This document shows, piece by piece, positions 34,601 to 42,344 of a stretch of DNA of 50,563 bases. Under the pieces are notes generated by a model. The model worked only from the letters and a program-made list of their open reading frames with translations. It was not told where the DNA came from and did not search any database. This DNA is from JAPLNB01 sp964451955. Lineage in GTDB: Bacteria > Planctomycetota > Phycisphaerae > Tepidisphaerales > Tepidisphaeraceae. The stretch covers positions 1 to 50,563 of the forward strand of contig CAYVKG010000027.1 of NCBI GenBank assembly GCA_964451955.1. The letters are read 5' to 3'. Each line of letters opens with the position of its first letter. The first letter of the stretch is position 1. Made by a program: the position numbers and the translations under genes.

Positions 34601-36296
34601 CAACCCCCTCTTTCTCGCCAACGGCCTCGATGGCCCCAGTACCCACCCCATCCTCCTGCGCATCACCGACACGCTCGGCCAGTCCTACGATGCAATCGCC
34701 TCCGTCAATATCGCCGACGCCCCCACCGCCGCTGCAATCAGCGGGCAACCCTACATCCCCGCTGGCGTTGACTACGCGCTGAATCTCTCCGCCACCGACC
34801 CCGGCCCCGACCCCGTCCTGTCATGGATCATCGACTGGGGTGATGGGTCCACCCCCCAGACCCTCTCCGGAAACCCCAAGTCCGTCGCATACCGCTACAC
34901 AACCCCCGGCGCCTTCAACGTCAGCGCCAGGGCGGTTAACAAAGATGGCTCATTCGACGCAGGCAGATCCGTATCGATTGTGGTCGCAGCCAATCCCGGC
35001 GGACCTTATTACGTGCTCGAGGGAAGCTCCGTCCAACTCCACGCGATCGCCTCACTGGTCTCGTCCCCCACTTATCAGTGGGATCTTGATGGCGACGGCA
35101 TCTTCGGTGAAACAGGGCCGGACGCTCTTCACGGCGATGAGACCGGCCATAGCCCGGTGTTTCATGCCAGGGGCATGAACGGTCCTCACAAGCACACAAT
35201 CAACCTACGGGTGATTGACTCCATCGGCCGCGTCAGCGCCGCCTACTCGACGGTCACTGTCATCGACGCACCCCCGACGCTGAGCATCACCGGCACAAAC
35301 TCCGCCATGGTTGCTGAACCCTACACGCTGTTCCTCTCGGCGTCCGACCCAGGTCCGGATGCGGTTGACTCCTGGCTGATCAACTGGGGCGACGGATCAG
35401 ACCCCGAGATCGTCGCCGGGTCCGCAACATCTGTTACGCACACGTTCTTCTCCCCGGGCAGTCACAATATCAGCGCCAGCGCGGTAACTGCCGAAGGTGT
35501 GTTCGAAACAGCCCTGGCTGACCCGATCCTGGTTGCAAACGACGTGCCTTCCGCCGTCCTTTCTGAAGTGGAACCCATCACCCTCGGCAAGCTCTACACC
35601 GATATTGTCATTGCCTACGCCGATGCCACCGGTTTCGCCGACAACGCATTCGACAGCACAGACATCGTCGTCACAGGCCCCCGGCGATTCCGCGAATACG
35701 CCTCCTTCTTCTCCAAGACGACGATCGGTAACTCTGTGTTGGTGACGTACAGGCTCGCAGCTCCCGGCGGTTTCTGGGGCCCGGAGGACGACGGGAATTA
35801 CGGTATCTGGGTCGTGGCCGGCGCCGTTTCCGATGCCCTCGGCACCATGGTTCCCGAAGCACGACTCGTTTCCATTCCAGTCGATCTGCAGACCGCAGGC
35901 AGCACCATCAAGACCGCCGCAACGCTCTCCGGCACGCCTGGGGATGTGCTGGCAGCCCAACAGACCCTGGCGGCTACGCAGACGGATGCCTACTACAAGG
36001 TTCGAGTCACCAGCGATATGGTGATCGAGCTTGAACTGTCAGGACTCGCGAGCGATTCCACGATCTCGCTGGTAGACCGCTATGGCAGGCCCGTCGGCCC
36101 AACCAGCAGCGCGATGCGCAAGCCCAAAGCATCCCAGCTCTTCAAGTCGCTCCGCCAATCCTCGCTAACCAAGCCGACTGTGACGCGCACCTCCAAGCAC
36201 CCTGTCGCTCCAGGCCTCTACTACATCCGCATCCACACGCCGGGCGGCGCCAAAGTTCAATATGGCCTGAAGGTGAAGCTCGCCCGCGCCAAGTGA
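31686..36296 (+). CDS. large exported putative glycoside hydrolase with PKD-like repeats
   Basis: 1536 residues; ATG 31686 has GGAGG 9 nt upstream. The N-terminus holds IERLEDRRLLS (about 25-35), the planctomycete extracellular motif. Residues about 38-540 look like a clan GH-A (TIM-barrel) hydrolase: KIYIEWSNEVWNT gives an Asn-Glu pair (N314, E315) fitting an acid/base, and IAFVAYEGGQHL gives E459 as a candidate nucleophile, about 144 residues later. No CAZy family can be named. Residues about 550-1285 are PKD-like beta domains in alternating modules (SWIIDWGDGSAPQTISG; YAWDLDGDGVFGETG), two of them near-identical. The C-terminal 120 residues resemble a prepeptidase C-terminal (PPC) domain (TDAYYKVRVTSDMVIELELS). 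No exosortase tail is seen. It may act on the polymer made by the nearby locus (inference). Confidence 0.75.
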   Translation: MLGLLNRICRSLPRRTADVPHNSTIERLEDRRLLSDIPEIGVNLDWSQYFTPAWTFTDVFQSSSLWYSHAYDTVTGVRNWSGGGEVHTDSHGWPTSLNEWTNSDGHLMRQQLGTLMFRDIDDKYPAGIYRAEWEGTGTVKFGFAATTIEEGITPDGRNYALLSVVPQNNGIWLRIETLDPADPIRDIHLWMPDYNGQSFAGKVWTPGADFSPFHPLFLERLQPFKAIRFMDWTSTNFNNLRVWSDRRTPQDARQAFDDGKGVAYEYLIELANELDADVWINMPHMADDDYVRNYATLVRDHLEPGRKIYIEWSNEVWNTIFPVQSWVTDQLALPENAGMSRFAFVAREIKRDFDIWSDVFSGQEHRMVRVLAGQAADKGIVANTAKYLDGTFDAISAAGYIYPDPKVAATFDASTTPEQVIREIMAYIPVRLAWWSNHKALADQYSAQLGRHIAFVAYEGGQHLKAAASAPYANAYAAAQSHPLMYQAYQQILAGFKDLGGELFMHYANVSLQKPTSSWGALAYQDQPISEAPKYQALLDAISGAIYYDPPVANASGPYTVLEGASLELAAFSSTGHNLLYAWDLDGDGIFGETGTAAQNGDETGATPLFRTNGLNGPDHRTVYLRVTDAFGRIATTSSPITINDVPPTLSITGANTRVAGLPYTLNLSASDPGPDPVLSWIIDWGDGSAPQTISGNPSLATYTYTAPGSFTPAAQAVNRDGTFRTTKSTPVVVSANPGGPYAVAEGGSVTLSPIVAQTAGYSYAWDLDGDGVFGETGASALHGNEIGHNPLFLANGLDGPSTHPILLRITDTLGQSYDAIASVNIADTAPTLSITGANIRVAGLPYTLNLSASDPGPDPVLSWIIDWGDGSAPQTISGNPSLATYTYTAPGSFTPAAQAVNRDGTFRTTKSTPVVVSANPGGPYAVAEGGSVTLSPIVAQTAGYSYAWDLDGDGVFGETGASALHGNEIGHNPLFLANGLDGPSTHPILLRITDTLGQSYDAIASVNIADAPTAAAISGQPYIPAGVDYALNLSATDPGPDPVLSWIIDWGDGSTPQTLSGNPKSVAYRYTTPGAFNVSARAVNKDGSFDAGRSVSIVVAANPGGPYYVLEGSSVQLHAIASLVSSPTYQWDLDGDGIFGETGPDALHGDETGHSPVFHARGMNGPHKHTINLRVIDSIGRVSAAYSTVTVIDAPPTLSITGTNSAMVAEPYTLFLSASDPGPDAVDSWLINWGDGSDPEIVAGSATSVTHTFFSPGSHNISASAVTAEGVFETALADPILVANDVPSAVLSEVEPITLGKLYTDIVIAYADATGFADNAFDSTDIVVTGPRRFREYASFFSKTTIGNSVLVTYRLAAPGGFWGPEDDGNYGIWVVAGAVSDALGTMVPEARLVSIPVDLQTAGSTIKTAATLSGTPGDVLAAQQTLAATQTDAYYKVRVTSDMVIELELSGLASDSTISLVDRYGRPVGPTSSAMRKPKASQLFKSLRQSSLTKPTVTRTSKHPVAPGLYYIRIHTPGGAKVQYGLKVKLARAK
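33627..34718 (+). repeat. two-copy tandem repeat (549-bp period) inside the PKD-repeat gene
   Basis: Copy 1 is 33627-34169 and copy 2 is 34176-34718. Reading them side by side, the 543-bp copies differ only at two adjacent bases (CG in copy 1, TC in copy 2), changing Asn-Thr-Arg to Asn-Ile-Arg. The period is 183 codons. A third, partial match (the stretch coding PGPDPVLSWIIDWGDGS) follows at about 34797-34850, inside a more diverged repeat. Confidence 0.93.
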
Positions 36297-36363
36297 ACGC
36301 AAACACAATGGCCGGCGGCCAAGCGAGCCAACAGGCCATGCCTCCCCAGCGACCCCCGGTCCT

Positions 36364-37359
36364 TTACCTGTCGAGCGCCGGGTTCTTCACGGGCCGAAGC
36401 CGAAACCCCGTCAGGAACACACTGTGCCGAAGGGAGTCCCACAACATGTGCTGCGGATCGTCGTCCGGTCTCCGCTGAATTACCCGCCGAACCCGCCAGA
36501 GCGCGAATCCGATGAGGAATGCCGCATCAACCAGCGCCGTATAGAACGCCCCGTAATTCTTCAGAAAGAAGTGCCGCCTGGCCTCGAACCAATACGAGGG
36601 TCGGCGCTTGACTCGTCCCGGGGCAATGCCCGTCGAGGATCCCTCCAGGTGAACCACTCGGCTCTCGGGCACGTACCACGTCGGCCATCCAGCCCGAATC
36701 GCATTCAAGCAGTAGTCGATGTCGTCGTAGTAGGTGTACAAGTCCTCATCCAAAGGCCCGATCGCCTCCACGACCTGCCGACGAATGATCATCGAAGCGC
36801 CCGCCAGCCAGTCGACCGGACAAGCTCTCGTCGGCTTGGGGTCAATTGTCATTGACCACTGCAATCGCAACAGCAGCTTTGTCAGGAGGCCAATCCGCAA
36901 ACCGCTGTCCAGTTCTGTCGCTATGCCACGAAACCGGAACGGCGGGCCCTGCACCTTGCCGTCCGGCCACTCCAGTTGGCTCCCCGCCACCCCCACGGTC
37001 GGATTCTCGTCCATGAACCGCACAAGCGTCTCCATGGCTCCCGGCAACACGATCGTGTCCGCATTCAGCAGGATGAAGTAATCCGGCGGCTGCGCCCAGG
37101 TCATCGCCTCGCGGATGATGACATTGTTGCCACCGGTGAATCCTCGATTTGGGCTGATCGCCTTTAGCTGGACCCAGTCCGACCATCCGTTTTCCCGGAT
37201 TGCCTGGCCAAGCCGTTGTTCGGCGTCCGGACCGGTCCCGTTTTCGACAACCGCCACCTTCATCCCTGGAACCCGGGGTACTTCCGGTTCCAGCGAGCGC
37301 AGACAGTCAATCGTCAGATCCGTAACACGGTAGTTCAGTATGATGATCAGCGCTTTCAT
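36364..37359 (-). CDS. GT2 glycosyltransferase (rhamnosyltransferase-like)
   Basis: 331 residues. The GT-A domain starts at once (MKALIIILNYRVTDLTIDCL), followed by NRGFTGGNNVIIREAM, DYFILLNADTIVLPGAMETL, VDWLAGASMIIRRQVVEAIG and DLYTYYDDIDYCLNAIRAG. This set is typical of the WbbL/RfbF-like rhamnosyltransferase group, although the sugar is not certain. A hydrophobic segment near residue 265-285 (ALVDAAFLIGFALW) may anchor it. ATG 37359 is chosen from the family N-terminus; ATG 37368 is possible and no ribosome site decides. It converges on the hydrolase gene and is divergent from the PIG-L gene, outside the main exopolysaccharide locus. Confidence 0.9.
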   Translation of the reverse strand: MKALIIILNYRVTDLTIDCLRSLEPEVPRVPGMKVAVVENGTGPDAEQRLGQAIRENGWSDWVQLKAISPNRGFTGGNNVIIREAMTWAQPPDYFILLNADTIVLPGAMETLVRFMDENPTVGVAGSQLEWPDGKVQGPPFRFRGIATELDSGLRIGLLTKLLLRLQWSMTIDPKPTRACPVDWLAGASMIIRRQVVEAIGPLDEDLYTYYDDIDYCLNAIRAGWPTWYVPESRVVHLEGSSTGIAPGRVKRRPSYWFEARRHFFLKNYGAFYTALVDAAFLIGFALWRVRRVIQRRPDDDPQHMLWDSLRHSVFLTGFRLRPVKNPALDR

Positions 37360-37599
37360 AGATGCCATTCGGCCAAACCACTGTATTTGAATCGGCATTT
37401 CGCGAGTCGGCAAGCAGATCAGAAATCCGGCGAAAGACCCGTTCGGCGCACTGTGCCGCCCTACCGTCCGCAACTGCCATGCCACAACTCGCGGACCGGG
37501 TGTGCAGTCTTGTCATCCCCGAACAGCACCGATAGTATTCCGGGGATCGTGTTCTGTGGCGAGTAACCCTGTCGAACATACGTTGGCGAGGCCCGCAAC

Positions 37600-39114
37600 G
37601 TGAACGAACCTGAGCAGATCCCTGAGAACGCTATTGTACTGAGGCGGCCGCATTTTCGGCTGGCGGGCAGCGATCTGTTCTTTCTGATCTCCAGACGACC
37701 CCACGCCTCTCTGAACGCAACAGAAGCTGCGATTTTCGCGGCAATTGGAGAGGAAACGCCAATCGCCAACTTGCGAAGCCGGTTCGCGGAACAGGCCGAC
37801 GCCGCTGTGCGCAGATTCGTCCGAATTGGAGCGTGTGATCTCGCAACGTCACAGTTCCCTCCAAACCGGCGTCGCGTCCTGGTCATCGAGCCGCACAGCG
37901 ACGATGCAGCCCTGAGCGTTGGCGCCACCATGTGGATGCTGCGAGACTCCTGCGAGTTCACCATCGCCACCATCGCCAGCCGCAGCAACTTCACCAGCTA
38001 CTATTACTCCGTCGACCGGGATTTCCTCGACATCGGCACGATCTCCTCGCTCCGCGATGCCGAGGGGAGAATCGTCGCCAGACGGGTTGGCGGCCGGTAT
38101 CTTGCCTTGGGGCAGCCCGAAGCAACCGTCCGAGGACGCGACCACCACTGGTCCCTGGACTGGTTTCGGCAGCATCAGGGATCAATCCTGGTCTCCAGCG
38201 ACCGCTCAGGCAACGAAGACGATCTGCGAGACTGGACGGCAACTGTCGCCACGCTCCTTCGCGATGTGCCATCCGAAGAGGTCTGGATGCCAATTGCCGT
38301 GGGCCACCACGCCGACCACCAGCTTACGAGGGATGCGTGCCTCTCTGCCCTCATCAAACAGCCCTCACTCGTCGCCAACCGCATCATTAAGTTCTATCAG
38401 GATGTCCCCTACGCGGTCCGTGATCCCGAGTATACGCCCGCCCTCCTGAACGCCCTTGCGGACGCCGGCGCCAACCTGACGCCCGAGCCCGTATCCGTCG
38501 AATCAGCATTCGCGGAAAAACTGAAACTGATCTCCGTCTACGGCTCGCAATTCAAGTTGAGTGCCTTGCTCCCCGACATCGAGGCGTGCGCACGTCTCGC
38601 CGCCGGCTCCAGCGGCAAGGCCGAGATGTTCTGGCGGCTAAACAAGATCCCGTCCACACTCGATCGCCTGTCCCTTTATCACGGCCGAAAAGCGGTTGAG
38701 CGGACCATCAGACGGCTGGCCAGTTGGTATCCCCGACACCGGGATGCCCACCAAATGCGAGTTCTCCTGCTTGTTCCTTCCGGGCGATGGGTCAAGGACG
38801 CCGAGATTCTGCTTCAATACTTCCCATCCGCCATTTTCGATGTCTACGTGGCACCCGCTGGAATCGCCGAAGTCGTCGCCTTTGAATCGCCGAGAATCCG
38901 CGTGCATCGCGTCGGCGCCGGAATCAAAGCCTGGACCCTGTTGAGCGCCAAACTCATGCTCTGTCGTCCCGCTCCGACCCTGTTCACCGCAGGAAGCAAA
39001 CGGCTGAACGCAGCACGTGGTCTGGCTGCCCTGTGGCCTTTGAGCGATCCCCTTGTCATTGCTTCAATGGACCACTTCACCCTTGCCCTCCAACAATTGA
39101 GTCGTTCAGCCTGA
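37600..39114 (+). CDS. PIG-L/LmbE-family deacetylase with extra N- and C-terminal regions
   Basis: 504 residues. The core (about 92-330) is a PIG-L-type zinc deacetylase: VLVIEPHSDDAALSVGA (H99, D101, D102; the usual PHPDDE has become PHSDDA) and GHHADHQLTRDA, which supplies the later His ligand. Such enzymes remove N-acetyl groups from GlcNAc-containing substrates. A domain of about 85 residues precedes the core (LRRPHFRLAGSDLFFLISRR onward), and about 130 residues follow it (from RRLASWYPRHRD) with an alternating beta/alpha look; neither is identified. The start is GTG, with GAGG 8 nt upstream; no in-frame ATG lies near. It is divergent from a GT2 gene, so a role in modifying cell-surface glycan is likely but inferred. 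Confidence 0.83.
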   Translation: MNEPEQIPENAIVLRRPHFRLAGSDLFFLISRRPHASLNATEAAIFAAIGEETPIANLRSRFAEQADAAVRRFVRIGACDLATSQFPPNRRRVLVIEPHSDDAALSVGATMWMLRDSCEFTIATIASRSNFTSYYYSVDRDFLDIGTISSLRDAEGRIVARRVGGRYLALGQPEATVRGRDHHWSLDWFRQHQGSILVSSDRSGNEDDLRDWTATVATLLRDVPSEEVWMPIAVGHHADHQLTRDACLSALIKQPSLVANRIIKFYQDVPYAVRDPEYTPALLNALADAGANLTPEPVSVESAFAEKLKLISVYGSQFKLSALLPDIEACARLAAGSSGKAEMFWRLNKIPSTLDRLSLYHGRKAVERTIRRLASWYPRHRDAHQMRVLLLVPSGRWVKDAEILLQYFPSAIFDVYVAPAGIAEVVAFESPRIRVHRVGAGIKAWTLLSAKLMLCRPAPTLFTAGSKRLNAARGLAALWPLSDPLVIASMDHFTLALQQLSRSA

Positions 39115-39171
39115 CCCCACCCTTCTTTTCTCGGTCATACCTCATAAACGGGCAGGTCTAGCTCTTGAGTC

Positions 39172-40233
39172 TCACTCACTTCCTTGCTTCTTCTTTCCCG
39201 CCTGGATCTCGAACATCGGATTCGTGAGCGTGACCCCCTCCTCCACCTCTACCTCCGCCGGCGCCGGGTCCGGCCGGTACAACCGGCCACCAAACGCCTT
39301 CATGTACTCTGTCCAGTTCCCCTCCGCTCCCGCCCCAACCTCTCCTCGAGTTGCCGCCAGCGACATCTGCATCTTCGCATCGAGGTTCTCAATGTAGTGA
39401 ACGGCAATGGCCTCCGGCGTGCCGGGAGGCTTGATCGCTCCAAACTCCGGCACCCCATGATGGCTGATAACGATGTGCTGCAGCGCATCCACGAGTGCCT
39501 GTGGAATCTCCTCCCCCAACGCCGCTTCCGCCACCTTCGCTTTCTCCTCCACCCAGATCGCCGACTTCACAATATGGCCCACCAACTGCCCGCCATCCGT
39601 GTAGCCAAACGAACACTCATAGGTCAGTTCCCACGTCTTGGCAATGTCGTGTACGAATATGCCCGCCAGGACCAGATCGCGATTGAGCCCCGGATAGAAC
39701 CGACAGATTGCGTCCGCCACTTCCATCGAATTCACCGTGTGCTCCAGCAGCCCACCGATAAACGCATGGTGGAAGCTCATCGCCGCCGGCGCCTTGCAGA
39801 AATTCTCCATCAGTCGTGCGTCTTCCAGATACGCATGAACCAGCGAGCTCAGGTGTCGGTTCTGAATGCTCCCCAACAGCTCCACCACCCGCGCGCTCAT
39901 CGCTTTGATGTCCTTGTCCGTGTGCGGAATCAGGTCCGCCACATCAAAAGACCCCTCCCGGGGCATCCCCGCTTGCTCGATGATGAATTGCAGGTTGTTC
40001 TGATAGTTCTCGATCCGCCCTTTCACTCTCACAAAGCCCGCTTCAGGGAAGGCGGCAAAAATGTCTCGCGTCGCATTCCACATCCTCGCCGTAACCTGGG
40101 CGGTGCGGTCAGACAAAAAAGCTTTAATGTAATACTTCCCCGTCGAAGTTGCCGCCAACTGCTTGCCGGTCACCACGTAAACATCTTCCACCACATCACC
40201 GGCCGCCGCATCCCTCAAATAGAGTCGTCCCAT
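39172..40233 (-). CDS. YhaM-type 3'-5' exoribonuclease (OB fold plus HD domain)
   Basis: 353 residues. The N-terminal 100 residues form an OB-type nucleic-acid-binding domain (YIKAFLSDRTAQVTARMWN, VRVKGRIENYQNNLQFIIEQ). The HD metal-dependent hydrolase domain follows (about 140-300): SFHHAFIGGLLEHTVNSMEV, GIFVHDIAKTWEL (the HD pair), LVGHIVKSA and VISHHGVPEFGAIKPPGTPE. This arrangement and these motifs are those of Firmicute YhaM/CBF1 (about 314 residues). It should degrade RNA, and perhaps ssDNA, in the cytoplasm. ATG 40233 is the family start; a TTG at 40260 is less likely. A C-terminal tail of about 40 residues is acidic then basic. It stands downstream of sod on the same strand. Confidence 0.9.
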   Translation of the reverse strand: MGRLYLRDAAAGDVVEDVYVVTGKQLAATSTGKYYIKAFLSDRTAQVTARMWNATRDIFAAFPEAGFVRVKGRIENYQNNLQFIIEQAGMPREGSFDVADLIPHTDKDIKAMSARVVELLGSIQNRHLSSLVHAYLEDARLMENFCKAPAAMSFHHAFIGGLLEHTVNSMEVADAICRFYPGLNRDLVLAGIFVHDIAKTWELTYECSFGYTDGGQLVGHIVKSAIWVEEKAKVAEAALGEEIPQALVDALQHIVISHHGVPEFGAIKPPGTPEAIAVHYIENLDAKMQMSLAATRGEVGAGAEGNWTEYMKAFGGRLYRPDPAPAEVEVEEGVTLTNPMFEIQAGKKKQGSE

Positions 40234-40341
40234 ACCCCGCACTTGTACGCTCCGCCCCAACCGGAGGCAAGACCAGTCAATGGCAAATCAGGCCGCCAGA
40301 TGCAACCATCTCCGCAATCCTTGCCCCGTCCTCCGCATCAG

Positions 40342-40953
40342 TCATCGGTTGAATCGCTCCTCTGCGACTCGCCAATTCACGACGTTCCACCACGCTGCCG
40401 CGTAGTCCGCCCGGCGGTTTTGATACAACAGGTAGTATGCATGCTCCCATACATCCAACCCAATCACCGGAAACGCCCCTTCGGAGATCGGCGTATCTTG
40501 GTTGGCGGTCGAAATGACCTCGAGTCTGCCCGCCCGCTTAACCAGCCAGGCCCAACCCGAGCCAAATCGCCCAAGACCGGCCGCCACGAATGCCTCCTTG
40601 AACTTATCAAATCCGCCGAAAGTCGACGTGATCGCCTTGGCCAGATTCCCGATCGGTTCACTTCCGGGTTTTCCTGCCGGATTCATGATCTCCCAAAACA
40701 GTCGGTGGTTGTAGTCTCCGCCAGCGTTGTTTCGAACCGCCGCCTTGATGGCGTCCGGCACAATCTTCAGGCCATTCGCCAGCAACTCCTCCAGGCTTTT
40801 GCCCTCCAGTTCCGGAGCCTTCGTGATCGCGGCATTCAGATTGTTCACGTACGCCGCATGATGCTTGCCGTGGTGGATCTCCATCGTTCGCTTATCAATA
40901 TACGGCTCAAGGGCATCAACAGAATAAGGCAACGTGACCAGCGCGCAAGACAT
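40342..40953 (-). CDS. sodA: superoxide dismutase, Mn/Fe family (Mn-type signature)
   Basis: 203 residues, full length. The metal ligands are H27 (MEIHHGKHH), H82 (GGDYNHRLFW), D166 and H170 (GLDVWEHAYY). The second-sphere Gln sits in STANQDTP (Q151), as in Mn-type rather than Fe-type enzymes. There is no signal peptide, so it works in the cytoplasm, turning superoxide into hydrogen peroxide and oxygen. ATG 40953 has GGAG 6 nt upstream. The upstream region is strikingly AT-rich for this genome and carries a sequence similar to one at the Rrf2 gene's promoter, so redox control is plausible. Confidence 0.97.
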   Translation of the reverse strand: MSCALVTLPYSVDALEPYIDKRTMEIHHGKHHAAYVNNLNAAITKAPELEGKSLEELLANGLKIVPDAIKAAVRNNAGGDYNHRLFWEIMNPAGKPGSEPIGNLAKAITSTFGGFDKFKEAFVAAGLGRFGSGWAWLVKRAGRLEVISTANQDTPISEGAFPVIGLDVWEHAYYLLYQNRRADYAAAWWNVVNWRVAEERFNR

Positions 40954-40978
40954 TATGATCTCCGATTTTAAAGTTTTA

Positions 40979-41013
40979 GTACTATTCTTATACTATATCA
41001 GTATGGTAGGCAA
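40979..41013 (-). promoter_or_regulatory. AT-rich sod promoter with Rrf2-like shared element
   Basis: On the minus strand TTGCCT (41013-41008), 15 nt, TATAAG (40992-40987) is a weak promoter. The plus strand at 40979-40992 reads GTACTATTCTTATA, which matches 12 of 14 bases with GTACTATTTTGATA at the Rrf2 gene's -10 region. Confidence 0.35.
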
Positions 41014-41068
41014 CTGATCACAAGAGGTCAAACGACCGGCCGCAGGAAGCCCCCGTGCCCACGTTCCG

Positions 41069-41767
41069 CTACTTCTTGCCTTCCCCAATCTGCTCCACCT
41101 CGTCCACCACCACATCCCCCAACGACTTGTGCCGCTTACTTCGCCACCAGAAATACGCCACCACAAATACGACCAGCAGCAGCACGCCCAGAAAGAACCA
41201 GTGCTTGTACGGCTCGACAACGTCTTTCATGAACTGCTTCGGGTCGCCAACCTTCTTTCCGCCCCAATACCCCAACGCCACAAACAACCCCCCGCTCACG
41301 ATGGCAGCCACACCGTCGGCAATCACGAATTTCAAGAAGTTGTATCGTATCGTCCCCGCCGCCACCACCATCGCTCCGCGGATCCCCGCGAACATCCGCC
41401 CAAACCCTACCACCCAGATCCCATACCTCTCGAAAAGATGCTCGGCCTTCTCGATTCTGGCCCTCGTGACATGCTTGCCGATCAACGGCACCTTCGTGAT
41501 GTTCAGGCCATACTTCTTCCCAAGGTGATAGAGCACGCAGTCCCCGCCGATAATGCCGCACCACGCCAGCACACACGCTAGCCCCAAGTCCATCTTCCCC
41601 TGTGCCACGAAGAAGCCCGCCAGAGTCAGCGGAATGTCCTCCGGCACGGGAACACCCAACCCACACGAAAACAAAAGCCCAAACAGAAGAAAGTACCCCC
41701 CCACCTCCATCCATCCCTGCACCTGGTCCACGTCAAACAATGCGAGCATTTCCATAGGGCTCGCCAT
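41069..41767 (-). CDS. DedA-family membrane protein
   Basis: 232 residues with about five hydrophobic segments. Family marks are present: FGLLFSCGLGVPVPEDIPLT near the first helix, then WCGIIGGDCVLYHLGKKYG, and GRMFAGIRGAMVVAAGTIRY, the F/GRxxxxxR region. DedA/Tvp38 proteins are lipid scramblases or flippases that help recycle undecaprenyl phosphate and other phospholipids, which would matter to a cell making much exopolysaccharide. ATG 41767 has GGAG 7 nt upstream. It follows the Rrf2 regulator by 48 nt on the same strand, probably in one transcript. The last 30 residues are charged and cytoplasmic. Confidence 0.9.
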   Translation of the reverse strand: MASPMEMLALFDVDQVQGWMEVGGYFLLFGLLFSCGLGVPVPEDIPLTLAGFFVAQGKMDLGLACVLAWCGIIGGDCVLYHLGKKYGLNITKVPLIGKHVTRARIEKAEHLFERYGIWVVGFGRMFAGIRGAMVVAAGTIRYNFLKFVIADGVAAIVSGGLFVALGYWGGKKVGDPKQFMKDVVEPYKHWFFLGVLLLVVFVVAYFWWRSKRHKSLGDVVVDEVEQIGEGKK

Positions 41768-41815
41768 TATGGACTCCCCCACTCCGCCCCGCAAACCCAC
41801 TTGCCTGACCTACGC

Positions 41816-42256
41816 CTAGATGTAGTACATCGACTGCTGCCCGCAAGTCACCCGCCCCACATGTTCCATCAACTCTTCCAGCGTCATCTTGTCCAACACG
41901 TCGTCCATCGCTTCGGTAAGTCTCTGATTGATTAGCCTGACGGCAATCTTCCCCGGCGTCGTTTCCGCTGGCCCCTCCTGTTGCTCTTTCAGGCTCAGCC
42001 GGCCCTCCAGCCGCCTGATGATCTCGCCGACACCGATCTCGCGAGGAGACCTCGACAGCCGATAACCCCCTCCGCTGCCCACCTTGCTCTCCAGAAACCC
42101 CCCCCGCCGCAATGCCAATAAGATCGACTCCAGAAACTTGTTGGGCAGGTCGCCCTGTTCCGCCAAGTCCTTTGATTGCACATAGCTCCGGGGCCAGAGC
42201 TGCGCTAACTGCACCACCGCTCTTAATCCATACTCCGTTCGCTTCGACAATCGCAC
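41816..42256 (-). CDS. Rrf2-family transcriptional regulator without the iron-sulfur cysteines
   Basis: 146 residues. The N-terminal winged helix is typical: RLSKRTEYGLRAVVQLAQLW, then LAEQGDLPNKFLESILLALR and VGSGGGYRLSRSPREIGVGE (the wing). IscR and NsrR hold an Fe-S cluster with three Cys near residues 90-105; here that region has none, and the only Cys is near the C-terminus (VTCGQQSMYYI). It should act as a homodimeric repressor sensing some other signal. GTG 42256 is chosen since GGGAG lies 6 nt before it and the protein then begins like other Rrf2 members; a TTG at 42262 would abut the ribosome site. It is upstream of dedA and divergent from dsbD with 88 bp between. Confidence 0.9.
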   Translation of the reverse strand: MRLSKRTEYGLRAVVQLAQLWPRSYVQSKDLAEQGDLPNKFLESILLALRRGGFLESKVGSGGGYRLSRSPREIGVGEIIRRLEGRLSLKEQQEGPAETTPGKIAVRLINQRLTEAMDDVLDKMTLEELMEHVGRVTCGQQSMYYI

Positions 42257-42276
42257 CGGCAACTCCCAATAATTCC

Positions 42277-42311
42277 TATCAAAATAGTACGCATCTCCTT
42301 CCCTATGTCAA
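42277..42311 (-). promoter_or_regulatory. Rrf2 gene promoter with possible self-binding element
   Basis: On the minus strand a perfect TTGACA (42311-42306), 16 nt, then TACTAT (42289-42284) make a sigma-70-type promoter. The -10 lies inside GTACTATTTTGATA (42290-42277), an element also found, slightly changed, upstream of sod. Confidence 0.5.
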
Positions 42312-42344
42312 TTTCCCACCCTCAGTGTATAGAATCCACCAACT

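Noticed and set aside
33616..34782. Pro/Ser/Thr-rich plus-strand ORF in a second frame of the PKD repeat gene
   Set aside because: It duplicates with the repeat and is a frame shadow without its own start signals.
39184..40971. Arg/Leu-rich plus-strand ORF opposite the YhaM-type and sod genes
   Set aside because: Shadow of two confident genes on the minus strand.
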